Shown: positions 15,191 through 23,927 of the stretch, piece by piece
Numbering within the stretch: the stretch's first letter is position 1
Layout of the letters: every line of letters begins with the position of its first letter
Assembly (NCBI RefSeq): GCF_006265095.1
Contig: NZ_VCNK01000026.1
Coordinates: 1 to 59,843 of the forward strand
Source: Phaeobacter sp. B1627
GTDB lineage: Bacteria > Pseudomonadota > Alphaproteobacteria > Rhodobacterales > Rhodobacteraceae
Direction of reading: 5' to 3'
DNA: 59,843 nucleotides
Translations under genes and position numbers: made by a program
The notes under the pieces: model-generated
Database searches by the model: none
The model's input: the letters and a program-made list of their open reading frames with translations, nothing else
What the model was told of the DNA's origin: nothing

Positions 15191-17892
15191 TCTGCGGCTT
15201 CCCGGACCTGGGCCGCAGACAACAGCGCGGCGATTTCCGGCTGGCAGGAGCCGCAATTTGTCCCCGCCTGCAGCGCTGCGCCGACGGCGTCCACGGTGAC
15301 CAGACCCTGCGCTTCGATCGCCCGCAGGATGGTGTTCACCCCCACACCAAAGCAGGAACACAGGATCGGACCGGGGTCGGGCATGTCCGCAGAGGGGCGG
15401 CCTGACAACACGTCTGGCGCGGAGGTGCCCGGCAGGGTGGCGACATAGTCGCGCATCACCGCCACCGGTTCGCGGGCCACAAACAACGCGGCTGCAAGCA
15501 CGTCATCCTGCATCAGCGCGATGCGGGCCAGACCACGCCCCGCATCCTGGAACGACACCGCCGCCGCCTCGGGCAAACCGAACAGGCGGCGTGCCTCTGT
15601 CTCCCAGTCGTCAGGCCGGTGATCGCCGGCCATTTCCGCACGGTAGCCAGCTCCGGTCCGGGCCCGCGCCCAATAGGAACAGCTGGGGTCCATCCGCGCG
15701 GTGGACACGGCAAACCCATACCACGCTGCCCTGTAGGGGCGGACCGAAACCACACTTGCCTTGCTCTCCGGCTGCCCGGACACAGGGTCGGTGGCCGCAG
15801 CGACCAAGGCGTCTATTCTGGCCGATGGCGCCGTTTCGCCGGTCCAATGCATGGATGCAAAGACCTGTCCCGGCTGCACGGCATCTGTAATCCGGGCCCG
15901 CAATATGGCTTGGCCCGTCGGGCTTTGCACCTGCACCAGATCGGACGGCGCGAGGGTCAGGCGTCTGGCATCCTCCGGGTGCACCTCAAGGAACGGCTCG
16001 GCCAGATGCGCAGACAGTCTCGGGCTCAGGCCGGTGCGCGTCATCGTGTGCCACTGGTCCCTGACCCGGCCTGTGTTCAGCCGATAGGGATAGCGTGGTT
16101 CGGTCTTTGCCGCGGGGCTTCGGTAGCGAACAGGCACAAACCGCGCTTTTCCATCGGCGTGAAAGAACTGTCCCTCCGCAAAGAAGCGCCCTCCCCTGCG
16201 CGTTGCATTCACCGGCCAGCGCACTGGCGCCATCTGTTCATAGCCCGCGTCATCCAGCGTCGCGAGACCGGAGATGTCAAAGTCGCGCCCCAACCGGGCG
16301 GCGATGCCCGACAGGGCTGCGTGCTCCCGAAAGATCTCCGAAGGGCTTTGGTAATCAAAGGCCCGGGGCCAGCCCATCCGCTGACCGACCTCGGCGAGGA
16401 TCGCCCAGTCCGGCCGCGTTGCCCCCGGAGCAGGCAGAACCGCCCGCTGGCGGCTGATGGTCCGGTCCGAGTTGGTGACGGTGCCGTTCTTTTCCCCCCA
16501 GGCGGTTGCAGGCAGCACCACATCCGCCAGCCGCGCCGTATCCGTTGCCATAGTGATGTCGCTGACCACGGTGAAGGGACAGGCAGCGATAGCGTCACGC
16601 ACCGCATCGGCCTCCGGCATGGACACCGCCGGATTGGTATGAATGATCCACAAGGCCTTGATCCGGCCATCGCCCGCAGCGCGGAACATATCCACTGCCT
16701 TCAACCCCGGCGCCTCCGCAATCGTCGGCGCGTTCCAGCATTCGCGCACCGCGGCCCGGTGATCGGGGTTTTCAAGATCCAGATGGCAGGCCAGCATATT
16801 GGCGAGCCCGCCAACCTCACGCCCGCCCATCGCATTGGGCTGGCCTGTCACGGAGAGAGGTCCCATCCCCGGACGTCCGATGCGGCCACTGGCCAGATGG
16901 CAATTGAGGATGGCGTTGACCTTGTCAGATCCGCTGGTGGATTGGTTCACGCCCTGGCTGAAGACGGTCACAACCTTCTCGGTCTGCATCCACAGATCGC
17001 AAAACTGCGCGATCTCGGCCTCGCTCAGGCCGGTGACACTCACATCATCCGCACGGGCGGCGTCCAGCGCGTCGGTGAACCCTTTGGTATGGGCAAGGTA
17101 TGTCTGATCGACCATTTTCCCGGCGGAGAGTTCCGCCAGCAGCCGGTTGAACAAGGCAACGTCACTGCCGGGGGCCAGAGCAAGATGCATGTCTGCCGCG
17201 TCACAGCTTGCGGTGCGGCGCGGGTCGATCACCACAATCCGGGTGCCGCGCGCTTTCTTTGCGGCCAACACTTGTTGGTACAGGACAGGATGGCACCACG
17301 CCAGATTGGAGCCGACCAGCACCACCAGATCGGCCGCGCCCAGATCCTCGTAGGTGCCCGGCACAGTATCGGTGCCGAACGCGCGGCGGTGCCCCGCCAC
17401 CGTCGAGGCCATGCACAGCCGCGAGTTGGTGTCGATATTTGCGGATCCGATGAAGCCCTTCATCAGTTTGTTGGCCAGGTAGTAATCCTCGGTCAACATC
17501 TGGCCAGAGGCGTAGATCGCCACGCTGTCGGGGCCATGCTCGGCAATCGATGTGCGGAACCGGTCGGCCACCAACTGAAGTGCATCGTCCCAACTCGCCT
17601 CCCGCCCGTTGACCCGGGGGGCCAGCAGGCGGTCACCCAGCCCGACGGTTTCCGCCAGCGCCGATCCTTTGGAACACAGCCGACCAGAGTTCGCAGGATG
17701 CGCCGGGTCCCCCCGGACCGAGATCCCCCCCTGGCCGTCGGCGCGCAGAAAGACGCCACAGCCCACCCCGCAGTAGGGACAGGTGGACCGGATCTCTGGC
17801 TGGCTCTCCAGCTTGCTCTCTGTCCGAATTTCTGGCCGAATTTCTGGCCGAATTTCTGGCCCAATCTCAGACCGGTCAGTGCCGTCCATCAT
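15187..17892 (-). CDS. nasA: assimilatory nitrate reductase catalytic subunit
   Basis: Cytoplasmic molybdopterin enzyme reducing nitrate to nitrite, 901 residues. The N-terminal [4Fe-4S] site is Cys38, Cys41, Cys45 and Cys73 (CPYCGVGCGV...RLCSKG). The molybdopterin-binding blocks (NIDTNSRLCMAS, VVLVGSNLAWCHPV, GVNQSTSGSDKVNAI) are typical of the NapA/NasA group. A C-terminal BFD-like [2Fe-2S] domain carries CSCFGVG and NCGSC. The first 35 residues are an unusual acidic repeat (IRPE units). The ATG at 17892 overlaps the stop of the truncated nirB-like gene (ATGA). The gene itself looks intact. Confidence 0.93.
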   Translation of the reverse strand: MMDGTDRSEIGPEIRPEIRPEIRTESKLESQPEIRSTCPYCGVGCGVFLRADGQGGISVRGDPAHPANSGRLCSKGSALAETVGLGDRLLAPRVNGREASWDDALQLVADRFRTSIAEHGPDSVAIYASGQMLTEDYYLANKLMKGFIGSANIDTNSRLCMASTVAGHRRAFGTDTVPGTYEDLGAADLVVLVGSNLAWCHPVLYQQVLAAKKARGTRIVVIDPRRTASCDAADMHLALAPGSDVALFNRLLAELSAGKMVDQTYLAHTKGFTDALDAARADDVSVTGLSEAEIAQFCDLWMQTEKVVTVFSQGVNQSTSGSDKVNAILNCHLASGRIGRPGMGPLSVTGQPNAMGGREVGGLANMLACHLDLENPDHRAAVRECWNAPTIAEAPGLKAVDMFRAAGDGRIKALWIIHTNPAVSMPEADAVRDAIAACPFTVVSDITMATDTARLADVVLPATAWGEKNGTVTNSDRTISRQRAVLPAPGATRPDWAILAEVGQRMGWPRAFDYQSPSEIFREHAALSGIAARLGRDFDISGLATLDDAGYEQMAPVRWPVNATRRGGRFFAEGQFFHADGKARFVPVRYRSPAAKTEPRYPYRLNTGRVRDQWHTMTRTGLSPRLSAHLAEPFLEVHPEDARRLTLAPSDLVQVQSPTGQAILRARITDAVQPGQVFASMHWTGETAPSARIDALVAAATDPVSGQPESKASVVSVRPYRAAWYGFAVSTARMDPSCSYWARARTGAGYRAEMAGDHRPDDWETEARRLFGLPEAAAVSFQDAGRGLARIALMQDDVLAAALFVAREPVAVMRDYVATLPGTSAPDVLSGRPSADMPDPGPILCSCFGVGVNTILRAIEAQGLVTVDAVGAALQAGTNCGSCQPEIAALLSAAQVREAAE
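17817..17866. repeat. nasA: 12-bp in-frame tandem repeat in the nasA N terminus
   Basis: The unit CCGAATTTCTGG occurs three times in a row on the plus strand, with a degenerate copy (CCCAATCTC) at the end. In the nasA frame it encodes repeated I-R-P-E, giving GPEIRPEIRPEIRTE ahead of the iron-sulfur motif. The period is a multiple of three, so copy number can change without loss of frame. Confidence 0.8.
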
Positions 17893-19403
17893 GCGGCGCT
17901 CCGATTGCTCAGTGCCGCCCCATCCAGCAGACTACGCCCCCCTTCCTGTGTGACAGGATAGTCGGCGATCTGGCCGCGTATGATGCCGTCTGCCATGGCG
18001 ACTGAAAGCAGGTCTGACAGGGGGCCTGCCCTGCGCGGGCAGCCCGGCAGCGCCCGCTCCACCTGATGCGGCCTCCACGCGCCCCAGCGCATCTGCCCCC
18101 CTTCGATCTCCTGTACGATAGTGCCTTTGAAAATGCCGTTGCAGCCACAATTTTCCGCCTCAGGCGGCAAGGCTGCAACGGCTGACAGCGGGTCCGATTG
18201 GGCACCCCCCTGATATGCCGGACCAAAGATCAGCGTATCGCGCATTTCCTCAATCGACGTGCGGTCCCGGATCAGCCCAAAGAACCAATTCCCGTCAGCC
18301 GTGTCGCCATACATGACGCAGCCCACCAGACGATCACCTTCGATCACCAGACGTTTGTAGACGCCGCGCGCGGGGTCGCGGTACACGATATCCTCACGGC
18401 CCTCGACGCCCGCGAAATCGCCTGCACTGAACAGATCGCAGCCGGTGACCTTCAGTTTTGTGGACAGGGTTTTCTGAACAAAGGCGGCCTCCTGGCCGAG
18501 GAGCGTTTGCGCCGCGACCCGCGCCTGATCGTACAGCGGCGCAACCAGTCCAAAGATCGCCCCGTCATGTTCGACACATTCGCCAACCGCGAGAACATCC
18601 CCGTCCGAGGTCACCATCTTGTCGTCGACATGAACGCCGCGCCCGACGGCCAGTCCGGCATCCTTGGCCAGAGCAGTGTTGGGACGAATACCCACGGCCA
18701 TAACCAGCAGATCGCAGGGCAGTTCGGTGCCATCTTCAAGCTGTAGCGCCCGCACGCGACCGTCCGCGCCAAGGATTTGCTTTGAGTTGGCGCTGAGGCG
18801 GACGGTGATGCCCTTGGCTTCCAGCGATTTTTTCAGCAGATAGCCCGCAGCCTCGTCCAGCTGCCGCTCCATCAGGTGGCCCATGATATGGACCACAGTG
18901 ACCTCTGCGCCGCGTGCGGCCATGCCTGCGGCCGCCTCCAGACCCAGCAGACCACCGCCGATCACAACCACACGGTTGCCTTTGGTCATGGTCATCATGC
19001 GTTGCGTGTCTTCCAGATCGCGGTAGGCGATGACGCCCTCCAGATCATGACCCGGCAGCGGAATGATGAAAGGGGTAGAACCGCCCGCAACAATCAGCTT
19101 GTCATAGGCCACCCGGCCCTTTTCGCCTTCAACCTGCTTGGCCTGCCGGTCAATCCGCAGAACCTTCTCGCCAAAGCGGCAGGTTACCGCGTTCTCTTTG
19201 TACCAGTCGTCGGAATGGGTCACGATCTCTTCGTAGGTCTTGTCGCCCGACAGCACCGGCGACAGCATGATACGATTGTAGTTCCCACGTGGCTCGGCAT
19301 TGAACACCGTAATGTCGTAGGCTTCGGGGCAGGTTTCGAGCAAGTGCTCGATCACCCGACCGGAGGCCATGCCGGCGCCGATTATGACGAGTTTCTGTTT
19401 CAT
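17889..19403 (-). CDS. truncated NirB-like NAD(P)H nitrite reductase flavoprotein
   Basis: Homologous to the FAD/NAD(P)H part of the large subunit of assimilatory nitrite reductase (NirB). Evidence: LVIIGAGMASGRVIEHLL (FAD), FIIPLPGHDLEGVIAYRDLED, NRVVVIGGGLLGLEAAAGM (NAD), AVGIRPNTALA and the start of a BFD-like [2Fe-2S] site, ENCGCNGIFKGTIVQEI. After that the second Cys pair is not normal (PGCPRRAG) and the sulfite/nitrite reductase siroheme domain of about 350 residues is absent; NirB is normally about 800 residues, this is 504. The tail GQIADYPVTQEGGRSLLDGAAL resembles the C terminus of NirD, suggesting an in-frame deletion that joined nirB to the end of nirD. It might instead serve as an electron-transfer subunit for NasA (NasC-like). 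Confidence 0.75.
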   Translation of the reverse strand: MKQKLVIIGAGMASGRVIEHLLETCPEAYDITVFNAEPRGNYNRIMLSPVLSGDKTYEEIVTHSDDWYKENAVTCRFGEKVLRIDRQAKQVEGEKGRVAYDKLIVAGGSTPFIIPLPGHDLEGVIAYRDLEDTQRMMTMTKGNRVVVIGGGLLGLEAAAGMAARGAEVTVVHIMGHLMERQLDEAAGYLLKKSLEAKGITVRLSANSKQILGADGRVRALQLEDGTELPCDLLVMAVGIRPNTALAKDAGLAVGRGVHVDDKMVTSDGDVLAVGECVEHDGAIFGLVAPLYDQARVAAQTLLGQEAAFVQKTLSTKLKVTGCDLFSAGDFAGVEGREDIVYRDPARGVYKRLVIEGDRLVGCVMYGDTADGNWFFGLIRDRTSIEEMRDTLIFGPAYQGGAQSDPLSAVAALPPEAENCGCNGIFKGTIVQEIEGGQMRWGAWRPHQVERALPGCPRRAGPLSDLLSVAMADGIIRGQIADYPVTQEGGRSLLDGAALSNRSAA

Positions 19404-19410
19404 GAATGTT

Positions 19411-21087
19411 TTACTCCGCCGCCAAGGTTTGGGATTTTGGCTTGGGTTTCGCTCCGTGTTCGTATTCTTCGAGGAAATCGAGCACTTCCTGCCGGTAGGC
19501 ATAGTAATCAGGGTGTTCCAGCAGCGCCTTGCGCGTGCGGGGACGCGGCAGATCGACCTTGGTGATTTTGCCGATGGTGGCCTGAGGACCGTTGGTCATC
19601 ATCACCACCCGGTCGGCCAGAAGGATCGCCTCGTCAACGTCGTGGGTGACACAGATGGCCGTGACTTTGGTCCGGCTCCAGACCTCCATCAGGACCTCTT
19701 GCAGCTCCCAGCGCGTCAGGCTGTCAAGCATGCCAAACGGCTCATCCAACAGCAGCAGTTTGGGCGACAGCGCAAACGCCCGCGCGATGCCAACCCGTTG
19801 CTGCATTCCGTTCGACAATTCCGTGGCGGGCTTGTCCATGGCGTCGGCCAGACCCACCCGTTCGAGGTAGTATTCCACCACCTCCTGCCGCTCGGCCTGG
19901 CTGGCACGCGGATAGACCTTGTCTGCGCCGATGGCGACGTTCTGCTTGGCGGTGAGCCAGGGAAACAGGTTCGGTGACTGGAACACAACCGCCCGCTCGG
20001 GGTCTGCGCCTTCGACGTGGCGGCCATCCAGCTTGATGGCGCCCTTGGAGATAGGGTTCAATCCGGCCGCCATCGTCAGAACGGTGGATTTGCCGCATCC
20101 GGAGTGACCGATCAGACTGATGAATTCGCCACGGTCGATCTTGAGATCGAAATCTTCCACCACGGTCAGAGGCCCCTTGGGGGTAGGATAGATCTTGTGA
20201 AGCTGGCTGAAGTTCAAAAACCGGTCATCCAGCATCGTTTTCTGCGCTGATTTGACGGCCGCCGGAATATTGTGGATCGGTGTCACGTCAGGCAGCAGGC
20301 GGGTCCCTTCCACCTTGGCCTCGATCCCGACATCCATCAGGTATTTGGTGACCTCAGCCCGCAGCCGTTTGAACCCCTCATCGCTGTTCATGGCGGTGCG
20401 ATCACGCGGACGCGGGATGGAGACCGGGAACTCCTGACCAAGGGTGCCGTCGGGATTGAGCGCGATGATCCGATCGGCCAGGATGATCGCCTCGTCCACA
20501 TCATTGGTGATCAGAACGCAGGTTTTCTTGTCCTGCTCCCAGATCTGTTCGATTTCGTCGGCCAGATTTGCCCGAGTCAGTGCATCCAGCGCCGAAAGCG
20601 GTTCGTCCAGCAACAGCATCTCCGGGTTCATCGCCAGCGCACGGGCCACATTGACCCGCTGACGCATGCCGCCGGACAGCTCTGCCGGACGCCGGCTTGC
20701 CGCATGGCTGAGCCCCACCATATTGACGTAATAGGCAACTTTTTCAGCCTTCTGCGCCCGGGACAGACCAGGAAAGACAGTATCAACCGCAAGCCCGATA
20801 TTGCCGCTGACCGTCAGCCAGGGCATCAGCGAGTAGGACTGAAAGATCACGCCCCGTTCGGGGCCTGGACCGATGACCGGCCGCCCCTTGAAGGTGACCT
20901 TGCCCTTGGTTGGCTGCTCCAGCCCCGCCATCAGATTGATCAATGTGGTCTTGCCGGTGCCGGAAAACCCCAGGATGACCAGAAACTCCCCCTCGGAGAC
21001 CTCGAGGTCGATGTCCTTCAACACCTGGGTCGCATGGGTGCCGGTGCCGAAGCTCTTTGACAGGTTTTCGAATTTGAGAATACTCAT
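19411..21087 (-). CDS. nrtC: nitrate ABC transporter, tandem ATPase
   Basis: Two complete ABC ATPase domains in one 558-residue chain, energising nitrate import. Domain 1 has Walker A GFSGTGKTT, signature LSGGMRQRVNVARAL and Walker B MLLLDEPLSALDALTR. Domain 2 has GHSGCGKST, LSNGMQQRVGIARAF and LLLLDEPFGMLDSLTR. A linker of about 80 residues lies between them. In cyanobacteria these functions sit in NrtC and NrtD; here they are fused. I chose the ATG at 21087, since the 160 residues upstream in frame are not ABC-like and overlap nrtB. It lies 5 bp after nrtB and 7 bp before the nirB-like gene. Confidence 0.92.
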   Translation of the reverse strand: MSILKFENLSKSFGTGTHATQVLKDIDLEVSEGEFLVILGFSGTGKTTLINLMAGLEQPTKGKVTFKGRPVIGPGPERGVIFQSYSLMPWLTVSGNIGLAVDTVFPGLSRAQKAEKVAYYVNMVGLSHAASRRPAELSGGMRQRVNVARALAMNPEMLLLDEPLSALDALTRANLADEIEQIWEQDKKTCVLITNDVDEAIILADRIIALNPDGTLGQEFPVSIPRPRDRTAMNSDEGFKRLRAEVTKYLMDVGIEAKVEGTRLLPDVTPIHNIPAAVKSAQKTMLDDRFLNFSQLHKIYPTPKGPLTVVEDFDLKIDRGEFISLIGHSGCGKSTVLTMAAGLNPISKGAIKLDGRHVEGADPERAVVFQSPNLFPWLTAKQNVAIGADKVYPRASQAERQEVVEYYLERVGLADAMDKPATELSNGMQQRVGIARAFALSPKLLLLDEPFGMLDSLTRWELQEVLMEVWSRTKVTAICVTHDVDEAILLADRVVMMTNGPQATIGKITKVDLPRPRTRKALLEHPDYYAYRQEVLDFLEEYEHGAKPKPKSQTLAAE

Positions 21088-21092
21088 GTCGC

Positions 21093-22181
21093 TCACCGGT
21101 TGTTCGTGAAGGTGAAAAGCGACTGCAGGGCAAACATCACCCGGTCCAGCATGAAACCGATGATCCCGATGGTCACCACGGCTACCATGATCTTGGCGAG
21201 GCTGCTGGAGGAGCCGTTCTGGAACTCGTCCCAGACGAATTTGCCAAGGCCCGGGTTCTGCGCCAGCATCTCGGCTGCGATCAGCACCATCCAGCCGACA
21301 CCGAGGCTGAGGCGCAGGCCGGTGAAGATCAGCGGCAGCGCCGAGGGTAGCACCAACTTGGTGATCTTGGTCCAGGTGTTCATCTTCAACACCTTGGAAA
21401 CATTGACCAGATCCTTGTCGATCGAGGCAACTCCGAGGGCTGTATTGATCAGCGTCGGCCACAATGAACACAGCGTCACTGTAATCGCGGAGATCAGAAA
21501 GGACTTCTCGAACCAGCCATCCTGCGAGGCGGAAAGCGCGCTGACGACCATTGTGACAATCGGCAACCATGCCAGCGGCGAAACAGGTTTGAAAATCTGG
21601 ATCAAGGGGTTCAGGGCCGCATTCGCGATGGGCGACAGGCCGGCGGCGATGCCCAACGGCACGGCCACGACGGTCGCGATCAGAAACCCGAAGAACACGG
21701 TTTTGATAGAGATCCAGATCTGGTGGTAAAAGCTGGGCGCGCCGGTATAGGCCACGGTTTTCACCTCATCGGCCCGCCCCGCATCGATCAAACGCTGGTT
21801 GCGTTTTTCGACCATCGCCTCGAATTTCTCGCGTTTTTCGGCCTTGGCCTGGGCGTCCTGATGCAGGTTCACCACTTCTTCCCAGACCTGCACCGGGCCC
21901 GGTACGGCCCCAAGGCTGGTCTGCACTTTCGGCGCCAGCGTACCCCAGAGCAGCAGAAAGGCGAAAATGGCCAGCAGCGGCACCGCCAGAAGGCGCCAGA
22001 TTTCCTTGACCTGCGCATGCGGATTGTCCCCGGCGCAGGCTTTGAGCAGTGGTGTGACCCAGCTCAGCCCGAGCACCTGAAACCATTTGTCGGCGACATT
22101 GATGCGGGTGAAGAGCCGGGCGCGACGGGCCTCGCGTGCGGCTGTTTCGGTGAAATTCGGATCGACGGTTGTCATTGTCAT
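21093..22181 (-). CDS. nrtB: nitrate ABC transporter permease
   Basis: Inner-membrane permease of the NrtB/SsuC/TauC family, 362 residues. A long N-terminal cytoplasmic/periplasmic region with a charged stretch (LHQDAQAKAEKREKFEAMVEKRNQRL) precedes the transport domain. The ATPase-contact motif is in NVSKVLKMNTWTKITKLVLPSALPLIFTGLRLSLGVGWMVL. It lies between nrtA and nrtC; the 106-bp gap to nrtA contains two strong hairpins. Confidence 0.92.
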   Translation of the reverse strand: MTMTTVDPNFTETAAREARRARLFTRINVADKWFQVLGLSWVTPLLKACAGDNPHAQVKEIWRLLAVPLLAIFAFLLLWGTLAPKVQTSLGAVPGPVQVWEEVVNLHQDAQAKAEKREKFEAMVEKRNQRLIDAGRADEVKTVAYTGAPSFYHQIWISIKTVFFGFLIATVVAVPLGIAAGLSPIANAALNPLIQIFKPVSPLAWLPIVTMVVSALSASQDGWFEKSFLISAITVTLCSLWPTLINTALGVASIDKDLVNVSKVLKMNTWTKITKLVLPSALPLIFTGLRLSLGVGWMVLIAAEMLAQNPGLGKFVWDEFQNGSSSSLAKIMVAVVTIGIIGFMLDRVMFALQSLFTFTNNR

Positions 22182-22202
22182 GTCCTCGTCATGAGGGGCG
22201 AG

Positions 22203-22268
22203 GCCCCGGGTCTGCGCCCGGGGCGCGCTTGTCTGGATGATGGGGGCCCCGGAAAATTCATCCGGGGC
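22203..22268 (-). promoter_or_regulatory. two GC-rich hairpins between nrtA and nrtB
   Basis: Hairpin A has perfect 8-bp arms GCCCCGGG (22203-22210) and CCCGGGGC (22217-22224). Hairpin B has perfect 7-bp arms GCCCCGG (22246-22252) and CCGGGGC (22262-22268). The arms of A and B are nearly the same sequence, so they can also pair with each other. No U-tract follows, so this is more likely an RNA-stability or processing element giving more NrtA than NrtB/C than a terminator. Confidence 0.6.
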
Positions 22269-22287
22269 TTGCCTGTCGTTCTGGAAA

Positions 22288-23655
22288 TCAGCCTTTGACG
22301 TCTGTGCCGGCGACGGTCTGGTCGCCCTTCATGCCGATCGGCAGACTGTCGAGATAGGCATTTGGATAGCGGCCGTCGTAGGGGATGCCGTCGATGATGT
22401 CGGCGGCAGGGGTCGGATCCTTGTAGCCATCGCTGTCCCACGGGAAATCCGCTTCCTGTGCGAGGTTTTCATCGACCAGCATCCGTGCGGCCTGCAGGTA
22501 GATGTCGGGCTTGTAGACATCGCGGGCGACCTCGTCGTACCAGGCGTCCGATTTTGGTTCTGCAATCTGACCCCAGCGCCGCATCTGCGTCAGGTACCAG
22601 ATCGCGTCCGAATAAAACGGGTAGGTCGCGTGGTGCCGGAAGAACACGTTGAAATCCGGAATGTCGCGTTTGTCGCCTTTCTCAAACTCGAAAAACCCGG
22701 TCATGGAGTTGGCGATCACCTCGGCATCGGCACCGACATATTCAGGACGGCTCAGGATCTCCACGGCCTCTTTGCGGTTGGCGTTGTCGTTCTCATCCAG
22801 CCAGATGGCGGCACGGATCAACGCCTTGGTCACCGCCAGGGTTGTGTTGGGGTATTGTTCGGCAAAATCGGCGTTGATACCGAAGACCTTCTCCGGATTG
22901 TTCTTCCACAGCTGATAATCCGTGATCACAGGCACACCGATCCCTTTGAATACAGCCTGCTGGTTCCAGGGTTCGCCGACGCAATAGCCACTGATGGTGC
23001 CCGCCTCCAGAGTGGCCGGCATCTGCGGCGGAGGGGTCACCGACAGGAACACATCGGCATCAATCTGACCGGAGACATTTTCAGGGCTGTAGTATCCCGG
23101 GTGCAACCCGCCGGCCGCCAGCCAGTAGCGCAATTCATAGTTGTGAGTGGAGACCGGGAACACCATTCCCATGTTGAACGGCTTGCCCTCTGCCTTGAAC
23201 TCCTCCACCACGGGCGCGAGGGCGCTTGCGGAAATCGGGTGCTGGGGACGGCCGTCCTCCATCTTGGGAATATGCGGCAGCATCTTTTCCCAGACATCGT
23301 TCGAGACCGTGATCCCGTTGCCGTTCAGATCCATCGAGAAGGGCGTGATGATATGGGCCTCGGTCCCGAACCCGATGGTGGCAGCCAGCGGCTGCCCTGC
23401 CAGCATATGGGCGCCGTCCAACTGGCCATCGATCACACCGTCCAGCAGCACTTTCCAGTTGGCCTGCGCCTCAAGCGTGACAAACAGGCCCTCATCGAGG
23501 AAATACCCCTGTTCATACGCGACAGCGAGCGGCGCCATGTCGGTGAGTTTGATGAACCCAAATGTCAGTTCGTCTTTTTCCAGCTCAAGCATTTCGGCGA
23601 AAGCAGGGCTGGTCAGTGCGGTTGAGGCTACAAGGCTCAAGATAAGTCTATTCAT
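22288..23655 (-). CDS. nrtA: nitrate ABC transporter binding protein
   Basis: Periplasmic nitrate-binding protein of the NrtA/CmpA family, 455 residues. A signal peptide ([18 protein letters not shown]) is followed by [29 protein letters not shown], the standard start of this family. [16 protein letters not shown] and [14 protein letters not shown] are further conserved blocks. The ATG has AGGACAG upstream. The gene is preceded by a 272-bp leader with a two-hairpin element and a terminator. Confidence 0.93.
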   Translation of the reverse strand: MNRLILSLVASTALTSPAFAEMLELEKDELTFGFIKLTDMAPLAVAYEQGYFLDEGLFVTLEAQANWKVLLDGVIDGQLDGAHMLAGQPLAATIGFGTEAHIITPFSMDLNGNGITVSNDVWEKMLPHIPKMEDGRPQHPISASALAPVVEEFKAEGKPFNMGMVFPVSTHNYELRYWLAAGGLHPGYYSPENVSGQIDADVFLSVTPPPQMPATLEAGTISGYCVGEPWNQQAVFKGIGVPVITDYQLWKNNPEKVFGINADFAEQYPNTTLAVTKALIRAAIWLDENDNANRKEAVEILSRPEYVGADAEVIANSMTGFFEFEKGDKRDIPDFNVFFRHHATYPFYSDAIWYLTQMRRWGQIAEPKSDAWYDEVARDVYKPDIYLQAARMLVDENLAQEADFPWDSDGYKDPTPAADIIDGIPYDGRYPNAYLDSLPIGMKGDQTVAGTDVKG

Positions 23656-23704
23656 CTTCTGTCCTTTCCATGGACACTAGCGGAGGAGACCGCAGTCGAA
23701 ACGC

Positions 23705-23758
23705 AAAAAAGGCCACATCACTAACCGCCGGGAATTGCCGGAGGAGAGTGAGCGACCT
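23705..23758 (-). terminator. leader terminator upstream of nrtA
   Basis: Read leftward, AGGTC-GC-TCACT (23758-23747) pairs with AGTGA-TGT-GGCCT (23722-23710), enclosing a GC-rich inner hairpin. Six T residues follow at 23710-23705. This is a factor-independent terminator placed about 50 bases before the nrtA start codon, so transcription would stop unless antitermination occurs. Confidence 0.7.
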
Positions 23759-23768
23759 TGCTCAGCGT

Positions 23769-23817
23769 TTCCCTGTCATTGGGAGAAAATCGGATCGGCG
23801 CACGCCATTGTGTGCCG
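23769..23817 (-). promoter_or_regulatory. two-hairpin NasT (ANTAR) target in the nrtA leader
   Basis: P1 (23817-23796) has arms CGGCACAC and GTGCGCCG with one A-C mismatch and the hexaloop AATGGC. P2 (about 23786-23769) has arms around TCTCCC and GGGAAA with loop AATGAC(A). Both loops carry A at position 1 and G at position 4, as known for RNAs bound by ANTAR proteins. The pair sits about 10 bases upstream of the leader terminator, and nasT and nasS are the next genes upstream. I infer that NasT, freed from NasS by nitrate, binds here and permits read-through into nrtABC, the nirB-like gene and nasA. Confidence 0.65.
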
Positions 23818-23927
23818 GTGACTCAAGATATGAAGAAGGCCACCATGGCGATCCAGAGAAAACTTCTGCGCTGCGGCACCGACGGTTTAATCAGCTGCAT
23901 CAGCACGCCGGTTTGCCCGTTTTTTGG

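Noticed and set aside
15619-17961. 780-residue plus-strand frame over nasA
   Set aside because: Shadow of nasA; the minus strand has full iron-sulfur and molybdopterin motifs.
21088-21570. N-terminal extension of the double ATPase
   Set aside because: It overlaps nrtB and has no ABC similarity; the ATG at 21087 gives the normal start.
23821-23927. Possible sigma-54 promoter upstream of the nrtA leader
   Set aside because: GG and GC dinucleotides occur but not with the required 10-base spacing.
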